Shown: piece by piece, positions 22,201 to 30,342 of the stretch
Numbering within the stretch: the first letter of the stretch is position 1
Layout: each line of letters starts with the position of its first letter
DNA from: Paramoeba atlantica
Taxonomy: Eukaryota; Discosea
Assembly: GCA_977017575.1 (NCBI GenBank)
Contig: CDRNVI010000170.1
Coordinates: 152,120-216,119, forward strand
Length of the DNA: 64,000 bases
Direction of reading: 5' to 3'
Program-made: the position numbers and the translations under genes
The notes under the pieces: model-generated
What the model was told of the DNA's origin: nothing
Seen by the model: the letters and a program-made list of their open reading frames with translations, nothing else
Database searches by the model: none

Positions 22201-23013
22201 CTCATATGCTTCTTTGAATTTATCAGGCAGATCTTTTTTATGTGCAGCAGACTTGTTTTGGGTGGCGATGTGAGTAAGCAATTGTATCACAGATGAGTCA
22301 CAATCGAGGTCAGGGTCGGGGTGTCTGGTGGATCGATCAGATTTGCCATTCTGATGATCGTGCAACTTCCATCTCTTCCGTTTAGGTTTTTGAAATAAAT
22401 CCTCATCCTCAATCATTTTCTCAAGCCATGGTCCAGCGAGTGCACAGAGATAATTGGCACCAGTCTTTGCATTAACTGATTTTGTGTGAGGTGGTTGTTT
22501 CTTGGGTACAGATTTTCGAAGACAGGGTTCAATCAAAGAGTGTTTCGAGAGTTGAAGAAGCTCAGTGTTTTCGACATCATGGTCATTAAGCTGATAAACC
22601 GTTCCAACTTCGAGATTTTTCTTCACTTGGACCTCAGTCTCAGAATGATTCATCACAAGAACATTCAGTGTGTTGCGTTTTTTACCTTGCTCAATTGTAA
22701 CCAAGCCAGGAAGGAATAACAAACTCTCTGATCCAATTGATGGAAAGAAGAATCCTTCAGGTGACAATGCACGGCCGTTCAGCGTTAGTGGAAGGAACAC
22801 TGATGATCTCGGAGGGATTGCCTTTGTCTCAGCCGAGAGTACTAAGGTCTTATCTCGCCTCTCTACATCGACGTAGAAATCTGGATCTGTGACCTGAGGA
22901 AGGGTGATGTTGAGCTGTGCCGAATTTGCCTGGATGCATCTCCGACCTTTCCACGTTAAATGACCATCACTGAGACCTAGGCGACATCGTTTCATGGCAC
23001 TGAAGCCAATCAA
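19261..23013 (-). CDS. Ty3/gypsy pol: RT, RNase H, integrase
   Basis: 1250 codons. RT spans about residues 345-530: FRRLNEKTKKDSYPLPRMDE, IDLSEAFWSIPI, LSMPFGLCNAPA, and an active-site box reading YINDI at 476-480 instead of Y-x-D-D. RNase H is at about 620-745 (HVDASKLGLGA; WEGLGILWAL; FCDCESL; IPDALSR). Integrase has an HHCC finger (about 915-957), catalytic Asp 983, Asp 1042 (VTDNGSEF) and Glu 1078 (GRVE), exactly 35 residues apart. A GPF/Y-like module follows (VGDQVLKRNKSKG). The N-terminus lies in the protease linker, in another frame from the protease. The AAT codon for Asn 478 is at 21580-21582. With the active-site Asp lost, RT is probably inactive. Confidence 0.93.
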   Translation of the reverse strand: MIGFSAMKRCRLGLSDGHLTWKGRRCIQANSAQLNITLPQVTDPDFYVDVERRDKTLVLSAETKAIPPRSSVFLPLTLNGRALSPEGFFFPSIGSESLLFLPGLVTIEQGKKRNTLNVLVMNHSETEVQVKKNLEVGTVYQLNDHDVENTELLQLSKHSLIEPCLRKSVPKKQPPHTKSVNAKTGANYLCALAGPWLEKMIEDEDLFQKPKRKRWKLHDHQNGKSDRSTRHPDPDLDCDSSVIQLLTHIATQNKSAAHKKDLPDKFKEAYEKFGLDNAELNDRQKIQLAEMLVSFQDLWDDEKREGPITRTTATSHPIEAEGPPLRAKPRRTTPVEDCIIWKHIDKMVKRKVIRKSNSPWAAPILLADKKNGNVRFCVDFRRLNEKTKKDSYPLPRMDEILAALGSSSYFSSIDLSEAFWSIPIREGDIEKAAFTSKYGLWEFLSMPFGLCNAPATQQRFIETVLSGLVWQCCFAYINDILCYSSTFEQHLADLMKIFQRLRDNDLMLQPAKCSFCKPNFEILGFIATKDGLKPNPKKVEAIQNYPLPTTPKEVERFLGMVTWLKRFIPRSSSLTTHLRKAKVMDPKKFSLSQESIKEIHLLKELLTSETCMAHPDFSKEFFIHVDASKLGLGAILTQMDQDGRHRVIEYASRTLTETQQKYTNPLWEGLGILWALNNFKYYVRGRNPIVFCDCESLKSVFKTGQQKVPNHDMLRDWVARILEYHPKVIHKPGKLMAIPDALSRQYVGYHDKATSKDYVTRWFEELVDLGQSSSGKTHILSRQNNILEKIELISEPEIRDIPPIRSLPLPLSTAKESSENVEVDTDDIDWVLVELPYLAQAQRKDKFCSMIINYLINGLLPKRKRYLRALQRTAHKYWVDESGILRKVDETTAAGCLPPAILPQSLWNTVFDAYHSDLISGHRKFKRLYDAIAVSYYFPGMSAAIKGYYHRCLNCAINSKTKTLTSDLNPYMASYPGILLHLDCTKGPKVTARGNSFILAILDNFSGYIRLYAIPDPSAEASAEALLQYVCVNSMPLRIVTDNGSEFANQIFAELTQLLGMKQTFIAPYNSKSNGRVECSHKVTESIIRSFVDKYADDWNLLLPLVEFAFNTSRSSSTGYTPFYLHFGRHPIMPIDSLFGSVNKPVVLIDDYVKKLQTEREGVINWVQEEREKVAVKQKQRYDKANEGTYTVLKVGDQVLKRNKSKGKEIAKKYRPYYYQEIYVVVEDLKNGSYRIQELKREKNSEIQNV

Positions 23014-23156
23014 TGTTTGAACAGGAAGGTCATCAATAATGAAGAACCAGAGTCCTTGGGAAAACCTCTTTCCGACTTGACCACGGTGTGAATCTCTTCA
23101 TTAATCGCAACTTCGGTTGAGTTTCCCACTTTGACTTGAAGCTCGTCAGCTTGCCA

Positions 23157-23534
23157 TCAGTTCAGGATCTCAAATCCAGGACACGAAAGTTGCTGACGAC
23201 TGATCGCATTGATACCAGATCCCGTGTCTATACAAGTAGTAGTTGCTAATCCACCCGCCTGAGACACAACTTCAAATGCACAACCAATATCCCGGCTTTC
23301 CGCATTGATTACTAAATTCGGAAGAACATTGATCACATGATCTGAAGGAAGGTTGGTATGGGATGATGGATCAGCCCGAACGTGAACATCAGAGTGTTTC
23401 AGAGGTTCTTGAACGTGAGTGTTGGACTGACTCAGAGGTTCTTTGAATTCAGTTGAGCAACTAGATGAAATCGAAGAATACAATACAATGGGCTCAGAGC
23501 AGTAGAAAAACCCAATGGGAAAACTGGTGCTCAA
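23157..23534 (-). pseudogene. Retropepsin-like protease of the Ty3/gypsy element
   Basis: 125 codons. CIDTGSGINAIS carries the Asp-Thr-Gly active site of clan AA proteases near the C-terminus, then the frame stops at TGA 23157-23159. The protein frame continues beyond that stop (WQADELQVKVGNSTEVA), and a frameshift near 23050 leads into pol. The TGA could derive from CGA by a CpG transition. No zinc knuckle or gag domain precedes the protease. Confidence 0.75.
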
Positions 23535-23773
23535 AGTTAAAAAGAAAAGAAAAGTCGCTTGCTCAAAAAACCAATTGGTGGAAAAATAGCCGACTCAAAA
23601 AGAAGATAAACGATCGAAAGTAGAAGATCGGTTGTTGTGAGGAAACCTGGCCTCCAGGAAAAAACCTCACCAGAATGTTTGTTCGCAAAAACAAGGCACT
23701 GTTGTTGTTTCAATTCAAAGAACAAATGTTCAATCTCGGTATCGAAAGTGAGCGTGAGTTCCGAAAATCAAAA

Positions 23774-23786
23774 CCGGCGTCGCCAA
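23774..23786 (-). other. Primer-binding-site-like sequence
   Basis: Immediately inside the 5' LTR the minus strand reads TGGCGACGCCGG, with the TGG expected opposite a tRNA 3' CCA. None of the tRNA genes in this window matches it; the primer tRNA is unidentified. Confidence 0.6.
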
Positions 23787-24067
23787 TGAACACGTCTACT
23801 TTGGTACAGACTAAAGAAGGCGTGTCAGAAATATGTTGAATGGACAACTGAAGAGTGGTCCTCAGAAGTCTCACGAAAAAGCGAGAAACTTCCTGATGAC
23901 ATCATCAATGGTGTTCTTTATTTAGATTCACAGAAGGTCAACTTGGAGGAGACCAAGGGTCAACTTGAAGGAGATTGGGAATTGACTTGGAGAAGATCAA
24001 GAGTCGGATCAAACGAATAGAGCAGAGAGCCAAGTGTCTTCAGAGTAGCGCACATTGCTCGTGTGCA
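23787..24067 (-). repeat. 5' LTR of the Ty3/gypsy element
   Basis: 281 bp. Differences from the other LTR are T at 23856, A at 23940 and A at 23962, each a lost CpG. Confidence 0.95.
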
Positions 24068-24594
24068 CCTACCAAAAAAAAATAAAAAAAAATTAATTTT
24101 GAAGTTCATAAACATCAAAAAACAATTTTTTATGAGCCATCAAAAGTGCACAACACATCACATCATAAAAAAAATTCCGGATTTTTTTTTTTTTGGATAT
24201 TGGCAAAATTGGGTGGGAATTTTGTTGTTTGAGAGTGTGTCAAGGGCTTTGTAGGAGAGAACAATTTTTTTTCAATTTTTTTTTCTTTTCTTATTGGAAT
24301 AAGGTTCTTATAACCCCCTTCTTGTGAGTTTAGTTTTCTCTTCTGTGACTCTGAGAATTTTTTTTTTGGAAGGTCATACCCAAGGTAGTACCAAAAAATC
24401 AATTTTTCTCTTTTGGATTGAGACATTTCACAGATGTTTGGGGGGGGGAAAATTGAGAAAAATATTGTGGTTGATGTGATAAAAAAAGATTTTTAACTTT
24501 CAGTAATCCTCCCTTGAAATCAATGATTCAAAAAGTCACCCGGGAAGGTCACCTCAACGGCAGCAAAAAGTGGATAAAAAAGAAGAAAAAAAAA
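24068..24594. other. No supported gene
   Basis: AT-rich DNA between the 5' LTR and tRNA-Ala. Nothing recognisable. Confidence 0.5.
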
Positions 24595-24667
24595 TGGAGA
24601 TGCCGGGTTTCGATCCCGGTACCTTCCGCATGCTAAGCGGACGCGATACCAACTTCGCCACACCCCC
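24595..24667 (-). tRNA. tRNA-Ala (AGC)
   Basis: Acceptor GGGGGTG/CATCTCC with two G-T pairs, anticodon loop TTAGCAT, T arm CCGGG-ATCGAAA-CCCGG. The D arm GGCGAAGTTGGTATCGC is slightly unusual. The PAT retrotransposon begins 8 bp upstream. Confidence 0.9.
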
Positions 24668-24675
24668 TTTTCTTG

Positions 24676-24791
24676 ATAACCCTCCGAGAGTTCCTTTCTA
24701 AAGGAACAAGACTCATGGAGAAGACAAAAGGAGACAGAAACAAGAAAAAAGGAGAGAAAGACAGAAGGAAAAATCCAAAGAGGACTGCACA
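24676..24791 (-). repeat. B2 terminal repeat of the PAT element
   Basis: 116 bp, starting ATAACCCTCCGAGAG and ending GAGGACTGCACA. Identical to 25295-25410. Confidence 0.93.
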
Positions 24792-25080
24792 TTTATTCCA
24801 TCCCGACCCACCCTACATGAGCCAAGTGCATTGACATAACAGACAAGCCAAAAGGGCTTGGAAGTGAAATGATCACCAGATCCAAGAAGAATCTGGAAAC
24901 TGAAAGGTTGAATGGTTCTACCCGAGACATGTATCCACACATCTGATGCTCATCGACGAATCCGTACTCCAAAGTGGAGAGTCCAAACGCATAGTCCAAT
25001 GCCAAAGTCCAAGGTGCAAGACCAAGGAGCAAAAGGAAAGAACAAAGGAGAGCAAGCAGCAAGGGTGGGGTGGACGGGAT

Positions 25081-25295
25081 GAACACAAGAAAACAATGTT
25101 CACGAGAACGAAGGAACAAAAAGAAAAGTGAAAAAGAAAGAAGAAAGAAGCGAGAGCGGTGACACTGGTCGAGATTCCAATCTCAGAGACCAACAGGGTC
25201 TGACGTCAGCCACCTTACCAGAAAAAAGGAGACCCCAGGTGAGGGAAAAGTCACCCTCTACAGGTTACCCCGCTTTCCTAATTGGAAAGCGGCCA
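25081..25295 (-). repeat. A2 internal repeat of the PAT element
   Basis: 215 bp, identical to 29511-29725 except at 25097, 25151 and 25237. All three differences are CpG in one copy and TpG or CpA in the other. Confidence 0.93.
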
Positions 25296-25410
25296 TAACC
25301 CTCCGAGAGTTCCTTTCTAAAGGAACAAGACTCATGGAGAAGACAAAAGGAGACAGAAACAAGAAAAAAGGAGAGAAAGACAGAAGGAAAAATCCAAAGA
25401 GGACTGCACA
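25295..25410 (-). repeat. B1 internal repeat of the PAT element
   Basis: Directly abuts A2, as expected when A2B2 follows B1 in split-repeat elements. Identical to B2. Confidence 0.93.
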
Positions 25411-25415
25411 AATAG

Positions 25416-26723
25416 TTATGGTTGGGTCATGGTCCCTGGTGAGACCATCAAGGAGAAAAGTTCTGTTTTCGACGCCATAATGCCAGCAATGTATCTCCTG
25501 ATAGTGTCCGAGCGCCAGTCTCCACACGTACGGATGACCAATTCAGGGGCTCCGCCCAGAGCTGCACTGATTGCACCGCCAACCCTTCCACTTTTTCCCG
25601 TGAATCTGGAGCCCATGGAAGGATCCACCGCTGCTGCAATGAAGTTGAAAATGGTGCCCATTATGCCAGGGGGAAGAGGAAGCTCTTTCGCATCTGCAAA
25701 CAGTGGGCTTGCATCTGTACCATTTTCGTATCGAGCAATACACAGTAAGTACACAGCGCATGGAAGGCAAAAGGTTCTAATGGAATCCGAAGAGCAAGAC
25801 AAAAGATGCCATGGATTCTGCTTTAAGATCTTATCAGACTTCCTTGCTCTGAGACGTACCCAAACACCACTCTGAGCGAGGTGAACGTCCGAGAGGAGGA
25901 TCTTACCAATTTCACCAGGGCGCAACATTAGACGACAAGCCAACGCAGCGATGACCGCATAGAACTTGGTCGAAGAGGAACCGGTTTCCCATGCAAGGAT
26001 TGCCAAAGACATGGGAAATGGCTGAACATCAGGGAGTTTTCTTGGCACCTTCCTGGCTGCAATGACGACTGACTGATCCACAACTGGTGGGGTAAGGCCG
26101 AGATCTTTGTGAATTCTTCTTACCGCAGAAATGACACTGAGAGCTGCTGCCCCCAGACCATGAGCTAGTTTGGACCGAACATATTCTGACAACACTGCAT
26201 TTGTCGCAGGGAAAGCGCAATAGTCTCTTTCACATGCCCAGGAGTTGAAGGCCGCACATATCGTGAGGTAGCTGGCTCTGGTGGAGGGCTCAAGCGGGTC
26301 ACAAAGAGGTTCGGGCAAAACCAAACTGCTATCCATTTTGTCAATGAAATCTGTGACAGTTCTGTTGAACAACCGACCGGTTGATGCATTGTTCCTGACG
26401 TCCAATCCAAAGTGAGCAGCCAAGCGCTTCCACGTAACAGGGGTTGTAACCACGGACATTTCCACAACGGCACAACGACCAGGGCATGTGTTTGAGATTC
26501 GAAGAGAGTTGCTAATGCTGGTGCAATTATACTCAGAGGGGGACACATCCACGCTTTCTGTGGCCAAGTTTTTGCAAATGCATTGACGCCTGCACTGTTT
26601 GGACAAAGGGTCATTGAGAAGAAGCAAGGAACAACCGCTGACAGATTGCAGGCGAACAGATCCATGTCTAGGGGGGGAACAATGCTCAGCAGAAGTGACC
26701 AAACCCAAGGTAACGTCATCCAA
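25416..26723 (-). CDS. Tyrosine recombinase of the PAT element
   Basis: 435-codon frame; the true start is uncertain because the first ~80 codons overlap the RT frame and lack domain features. The SAM-like DNA-binding region is around SEYVRSKLAHGLGAAALSVI. The catalytic domain has the first Arg in CRLMLRPGEI (about residue 268), a second box GRVGGAISAALGG holding Arg, then GDWRSDTIRRYIAG with the His/Trp position as Trp and the nucleophile candidate Tyr. The usual His before the second Arg is not evident (Lys-Ser-Gly instead). It would integrate the circular cDNA without making target duplications. It ends in TAA six bases from repeat B1. Confidence 0.85.
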   Translation of the reverse strand: MDDVTLGLVTSAEHCSPPRHGSVRLQSVSGCSLLLLNDPLSKQCRRQCICKNLATESVDVSPSEYNCTSISNSLRISNTCPGRCAVVEMSVVTTPVTWKRLAAHFGLDVRNNASTGRLFNRTVTDFIDKMDSSLVLPEPLCDPLEPSTRASYLTICAAFNSWACERDYCAFPATNAVLSEYVRSKLAHGLGAAALSVISAVRRIHKDLGLTPPVVDQSVVIAARKVPRKLPDVQPFPMSLAILAWETGSSSTKFYAVIAALACRLMLRPGEIGKILLSDVHLAQSGVWVRLRARKSDKILKQNPWHLLSCSSDSIRTFCLPCAVYLLCIARYENGTDASPLFADAKELPLPPGIMGTIFNFIAAAVDPSMGSRFTGKSGRVGGAISAALGGAPELVIRTCGDWRSDTIRRYIAGIMASKTELFSLMVSPGTMTQP

Positions 26724-28288
26724 GATCCCCGATCATTGAGACAAGAAGGAGCGTCGGCTGGATTTATTGCTGACGGGATGTAACAAGGATTCCACAAATG
26801 CAGATCGTTCCGTAGGAGAAGAAGAACGGCCTTTCTTGCTATTGAGTCCAGAAAATCGTTCCTGCTTCCCCCCTTCTTTAGAGCATAAAGAGCCACCACA
26901 TTGTCTATGAGAGGTTGGATTGTGTTGCCCCTCCGAATCACCTTCAGGTTGAGGGAAGTCTGTATTGCCTCCATGAAAGCCAAGAGTTCCAGTGCTGCAA
27001 TGGAGAACATTGCTGTCTCGTCGCTGAACCGGCTTGCCACTGAGATTGTACCTTCCTCTGCATCTATCACAAATCCCCATCCCGTCCAACATTCTGACTT
27101 GGAAGCATCTGAGACAACGATCTTGGTTTGTAGAGGGCGGGAGAATGGCCTCCCATTGTTCTCGTAAATCTGAGTCCAGAGAAAGGTCAGGATTGCGATT
27201 GTCATTGGTGGAACCACCACGTAAGAATCCCACATCCATGTAGGTCTCAGAATCCTCAAGGGTTTTCGTGCTGGGCTGGCAATCTTGACAATGTCCAACA
27301 CTGGTGCCAGAGAAGTTAGCGTCCCCATCACTTTGGCAAGTTGCCAGGCTGTGACATTCCCTAAGAGCAAGAGAGCAATTGTGTTTTCGATGACTGCGAG
27401 TGCCTTTGCCTTTCTTGCTTCTGTTATGAACAGCATGGAGATCGTCGAGTCTATTCTGAGGCCCATGTACACCAGATTCTGAGTTGGAGTCAATTTGCAC
27501 TTGTGAAAGGCAATCTTGAAACCCAGATTCTCGAAGAAGGGGAGAATGAAACCGCGAACCATATGGTCCAGAAAGAGAGGAGAAGAAGCTGTCATTAGAA
27601 AGTCGTCGACCCACACCAGAATGGACACTCCTGGGCACAGGACTCGAAGGATCTTTGCAAGTTCCAGAGAGGTTTTGGCTGCAACAAAAGCTGAGATCTT
27701 GAATCTGAACATTGTGGCTAGGAACAGGAAGAATTTCTCGTTCAGCTGAAAGCCCATCCACTGTTGGCTGTCTTGGTGGAGCATGAAGTGGAGATAAAAA
27801 TCGCTCAGATCGATGGTCACCATGTAAGCATCCTTGGGAATCACCATGGAGAAGAATGGGATCACTTTGAGCCTCAACTTCTGATACAGGGAATAAAGTT
27901 TGTCCACTCGTGTACCCACAACAACCAGTCTCAGAGTCTTGCACGGGCACGAACCACTCTTGGGTGCAGTCTTGAGAGCGTTTACAGCGAAGGGGGGAGA
28001 GCTGACCTCCTTCACCACAGAAAGACGACGAAGTCTCTGAATTTTGTTTGTGACAAAAGCAGTGTGTTCCACCGGAAACTTGTTCTGAGCATGAAAAGGC
28101 TGAGCACTGGCATTTATCGGGATGCGTACCCCTGTGTTGACCCACTCCAGGACATCTGAAGGTAGAGGTAACGTGTTCCAAACACTTCGACGACTGTGCA
28201 ATCGTGCTGGAAGGTTGGTTCGGCTTGGGAGGGGATGAAGCGAGCAAAAGGGGGCTCTTGGCAGCGTCATAACCCTCAACCAGGCCAA
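26165..28288 (-). CDS. DIRS-type reverse transcriptase and RNase H
   Basis: 707-codon frame opening with TTG; the real start or a frameshift from gag is not resolved. RT motifs: VTIDLSDFYLHFML, FQLNEKFFLF, and the active site LVWVDDFLM near residue 227, with both Asp kept. RNase H at about 390-520: VVSDASKS, ALELLAFMEAI, IDNVVALYALKKGGS, NPADAPS. The C-terminal ~180 codons overlap the recombinase frame by 559 bp, typical of DIRS-order ORF overlap. A 504-codon frame on the same strand in another register is a shadow. It ends in TAG at 26165-26167. Confidence 0.88.
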   Translation of the reverse strand: MAWLRVMTLPRAPFCSLHPLPSRTNLPARLHSRRSVWNTLPLPSDVLEWVNTGVRIPINASAQPFHAQNKFPVEHTAFVTNKIQRLRRLSVVKEVSSPPFAVNALKTAPKSGSCPCKTLRLVVVGTRVDKLYSLYQKLRLKVIPFFSMVIPKDAYMVTIDLSDFYLHFMLHQDSQQWMGFQLNEKFFLFLATMFRFKISAFVAAKTSLELAKILRVLCPGVSILVWVDDFLMTASSPLFLDHMVRGFILPFFENLGFKIAFHKCKLTPTQNLVYMGLRIDSTISMLFITEARKAKALAVIENTIALLLLGNVTAWQLAKVMGTLTSLAPVLDIVKIASPARKPLRILRPTWMWDSYVVVPPMTIAILTFLWTQIYENNGRPFSRPLQTKIVVSDASKSECWTGWGFVIDAEEGTISVASRFSDETAMFSIAALELLAFMEAIQTSLNLKVIRRGNTIQPLIDNVVALYALKKGGSRNDFLDSIARKAVLLLLRNDLHLWNPCYIPSAINPADAPSCLNDRGSWMTLPWVWSLLLSIVPPLDMDLFACNLSAVVPCFFSMTLCPNSAGVNAFAKTWPQKAWMCPPLSIIAPALATLFESQTHALVVVPLWKCPWLQPLLRGSAWLLTLDWTSGTMHQPVGCSTELSQISLTKWIAVWFCPNLFVTRLSPPPEPATSRYVRPSTPGHVKETIALSLRQMQCCQNMFGPN

Positions 28289-28389
28289 AGGGTCAGGAAT
28301 GATCCTCAGAAGAGGAAGAACTAGAGGAGGAAGCCCTGTTGCGTGACTTCCTGCGCTTCCTACGACTCTTCTTTTTCACCACAGTTGTA

Positions 28390-29433
28390 TCAGATGACCG
28401 GGGGGGGAGTCGGCACAGGCGACGCCACGACTGGAGGCATTTGATACGGACCAGGGAACTGAGGGGGGAAAGGTGGCCAGAAACCCATGGGGAAAGAAGG
28501 AACTGCTGGACCAGGAACTTGGTTCAAAGAACCATTGATCTGGTTCAAAGCTTGCTCAGCCGACTTTGGGACAACCAGAGCAGGCGCCGCCGCAGCCTTG
28601 GCCTTATTAGGGCAACTTCTAGAAGAGTGACCACTTTCGCCGCAGGAGAAACAACCTTTTTTGTTTGGTCTGGCAGTAGTGATACCGCGCGCAGGAAGGG
28701 CAAGGTCCCACCCTCTCAAATCAGCGTCACAAAGTAAGTCCGCACAAACCCGAATAAACTGGCTCAGGAACTTAGCATAGTGACCAGGATTTCCACCTGA
28801 CGCGGCTTCCTCGAGGACCTTCTCCACGAGAGCATCACAAGTACGGAGGACAGACAATTCATTGACATTTCTTGCTGCCTTCTTCGATGTGGCCCACGTC
28901 TCCCAACGATTGAGAGGCTCAAACTGAGGCCAGGTGAAAGGGTTGTCCAAAATATACGACCGCGCGGGGTCATGTTTAAGTGTAGAACGACCACAAGTCG
29001 GTTTGATGAAACCAGGAGGAGGAATTTGCAAGGACAAGCCAGGAATTTCGTTCGACCCAGCTGGCGTACACAACTGTGGCGAAGGGGAGGGGGAAGGAGC
29101 GGGAGCACTCAATGTATTCTGACCAAAGTTGGGAGAAGACGAGGGAGGGTCCAGAGGAGACCACGTCGAGCATGTAGAAGATGAGGAGGAGGAGATACCA
29201 GAACCTGGAGACAGGTTGCTTGAGGGTGGGGTTGACAACAAAGACAAGTTGAGACCGCTTGGATCCCTGTCCACAACAGTTTGGAGCAAACTAGTGAGAG
29301 CATCAAACCGCTTTTCCAAGGAAGCAAGACGATCAGCGGGTTGTGTGGCATCGCCCATCGCGACCTCGTATTCGGTATCAGAATCGTGAGTGTCTGACAT
29401 CGTAGTACACAATACGGCCAAACAGAAAAACAA
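28390..29433 (-). CDS. Gag-like protein of the PAT element
   Basis: 347 codons. An acidic, Ser/Pro-rich N-terminal half is followed by a helical region (FTWPQFEPLNRWETWATSKK..., LDALVEKVLEEAA-type helices). A CCHC zinc knuckle CFSCGESGHSSRSC lies at about residues 255-270, and the tail is Pro-rich. It is the nucleocapsid protein expected to package element RNA. The A1 repeat lies 78 bp upstream and serves as leader and promoter region. It ends in TGA about 100 bp before the RT frame. Confidence 0.8.
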   Translation of the reverse strand: MFFCLAVLCTTMSDTHDSDTEYEVAMGDATQPADRLASLEKRFDALTSLLQTVVDRDPSGLNLSLLSTPPSSNLSPGSGISSSSSSTCSTWSPLDPPSSSPNFGQNTLSAPAPSPSPSPQLCTPAGSNEIPGLSLQIPPPGFIKPTCGRSTLKHDPARSYILDNPFTWPQFEPLNRWETWATSKKAARNVNELSVLRTCDALVEKVLEEAASGGNPGHYAKFLSQFIRVCADLLCDADLRGWDLALPARGITTARPNKKGCFSCGESGHSSRSCPNKAKAAAAPALVVPKSAEQALNQINGSLNQVPGPAVPSFPMGFWPPFPPQFPGPYQMPPVVASPVPTPPPVI

Positions 29434-29510
29434 AGGGTAAAAAAGGCACTAGGCAACAAAAAACCCAATAAACAGAACACAAAAAACCAATAGCATCAGG
29501 CTCACGAACG

Positions 29511-29725
29511 GAACACAAGAAAACAACGTTCACGAGAACGAAGGAACAAAAAGAAAAGTGAAAAAGAAAGAAGAAAGAAGTGAGAGCGGTGACACTGGTC
29601 GAGATTCCAATCTCAGAGACCAACAGGGTCTGACGTCAGCCACCTTACCAGAAAAAAGGAGACCCCGGGTGAGGGAAAAGTCACCCTCTACAGGTTACCC
29701 CGCTTTCCTAATTGGAAAGCGGCCA
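29511..29725 (-). repeat. A1 terminal repeat of the PAT element
   Basis: 215 bp starting (minus strand) TGGCCGCTTTCC and containing GGTGACTTTTCCCTCACC and TGACGTCA. It differs from A2 at 29527, 29581 and 29667. Confidence 0.93.
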
Positions 29726-29945
29726 AAAGTTGAAGCAAAGATTGAATGTCTTTCATTTTCAGATCCCCTTGACCAGAAAAGAGGTTTTCCATTTTGAGGC
29801 TGTGAAGAGAGCCTCCAGCAAGAAATGAGAAGAATGTCCATCAAGAAGAAGGATGACTGGTTTATCTTTTTGTCTGGCAATTTTGTTTTTCCAAGCAATG
29901 AAGAGGAGCATATTAATCTTCCCAACTTTCTAGCAGTTCAGCCAT
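29726..29945 (-). other. Unassigned, possible old transposase piece
   Basis: The minus frame here has FFLMDILLISCWRL and GKPLFW, loosely like a DDE transposase second-Asp region. Too short to call. Confidence 0.15.
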
Positions 29946-30210
29946 GTTAACACGGAGGTCATGAACAATGACCAAAGTGTCAAAGCATGGATAAGTCATA
30001 AAGGTGTTTTTATTGGTTGTTTCACCAAAAGAGTTTGTTTGCCGAAGTCGGCTTGATGAAAAGTTGCTAGAATTATCAACCAATAAAAACATGTCACATC
30101 AACCAAATCACTTTCATCCAACAATTTGCCATCGATAGGGAGAGGTGGGAGGGTCACAAACTTATCCATGCTTTGACACTTCGGTCATTGTTCATGACCT
30201 CTGTGTTAAC
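29946..30210. mobile_element. 265-bp palindromic element with 51-bp inverted repeats
   Basis: Arms 29946-29996 and 30160-30210 are inverted repeats with 49/51 matches, both ends being GTTAAC. Its interior contains the 85-bp core (30006-30090) also found at the right end of the DIRS-like element. It abuts that element's left terminus at 30211 exactly. It is either an independent fold-back element or a rearranged DIRS terminus. No target duplication seen. Confidence 0.8.
30006..30090. repeat. 85-bp core with 14-bp inverted ends, orientation 1
   Basis: GTTTTTATTGGTTG at one end and CAACCAATAAAAAC at the other, with an internal GCCGAAGTCGGC palindrome. It reads in the same orientation as the copy at 34761-34845, yet the immediate flanks are reverse-complemented relative to that copy. 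Confidence 0.85.
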
Positions 30211-30342
30211 AAAGCATGGTAAGTCATAAAGGTGTTCAATTCATAAAATTCGGACCCACTCCAAAATCAGAAAAAGCAAAACCATAGATCTCCCTCGATT
30301 GGATCCCATACAAGGAACTCAAGGTTCAATTCAAGTCGCAGA

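Larger units (their letters stand above)
18454..24067 (-). mobile_element. Ty3/gypsy retrotransposon with chromodomain, gag missing
   Basis: A 5,614-bp element, minus orientation. It has two 281-bp LTRs beginning TG and ending CA, and a 4-bp target duplication CCTA at 18450-18453 and 24068-24071. A PBS-like site and purine tract sit beside the LTRs, with protease, RT, RNase H, integrase and a chromodomain between them. Only about 250 bp separate the 5' LTR from the protease frame, so no gag fits. Coding damage: TGA after the protease (23157-23159), a frameshift between protease and RT near 23050, YIND in the RT active site, and TAG before the chromodomain (19261-19263). LTRs are 278/281 identical, so insertion is fairly recent. 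Confidence 0.95.
24676..29725 (-). mobile_element. PAT-type tyrosine-recombinase retrotransposon with split direct repeats
   Basis: 5,050 bp, minus orientation, with the order A1 - gag - RT/RNase H - YR - B1 - A2 - spacer - B2. This is the split-direct-repeat layout known from PAT and Ngaro elements. A repeats are 29511-29725 and 25081-25295 (215 bp, 3 differences). B repeats are 25295-25410 and 24676-24791 (116 bp, identical). B1 and A2 abut, sharing base 25295. No target duplication is expected for this class, and I see none. Three frames are long and mostly intact, so this looks like a recent insertion. The B2 end lies 8 bp from the 5' end of tRNA-Ala. Confidence 0.92.

Noticed and set aside
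26733..28247. 504-codon frame overlapping the PAT reverse transcriptase
   Set aside because: Same strand, different register. Composition rich in Ser/Gln/Cys with no motif, while the other frame has all RT/RNase H motifs.
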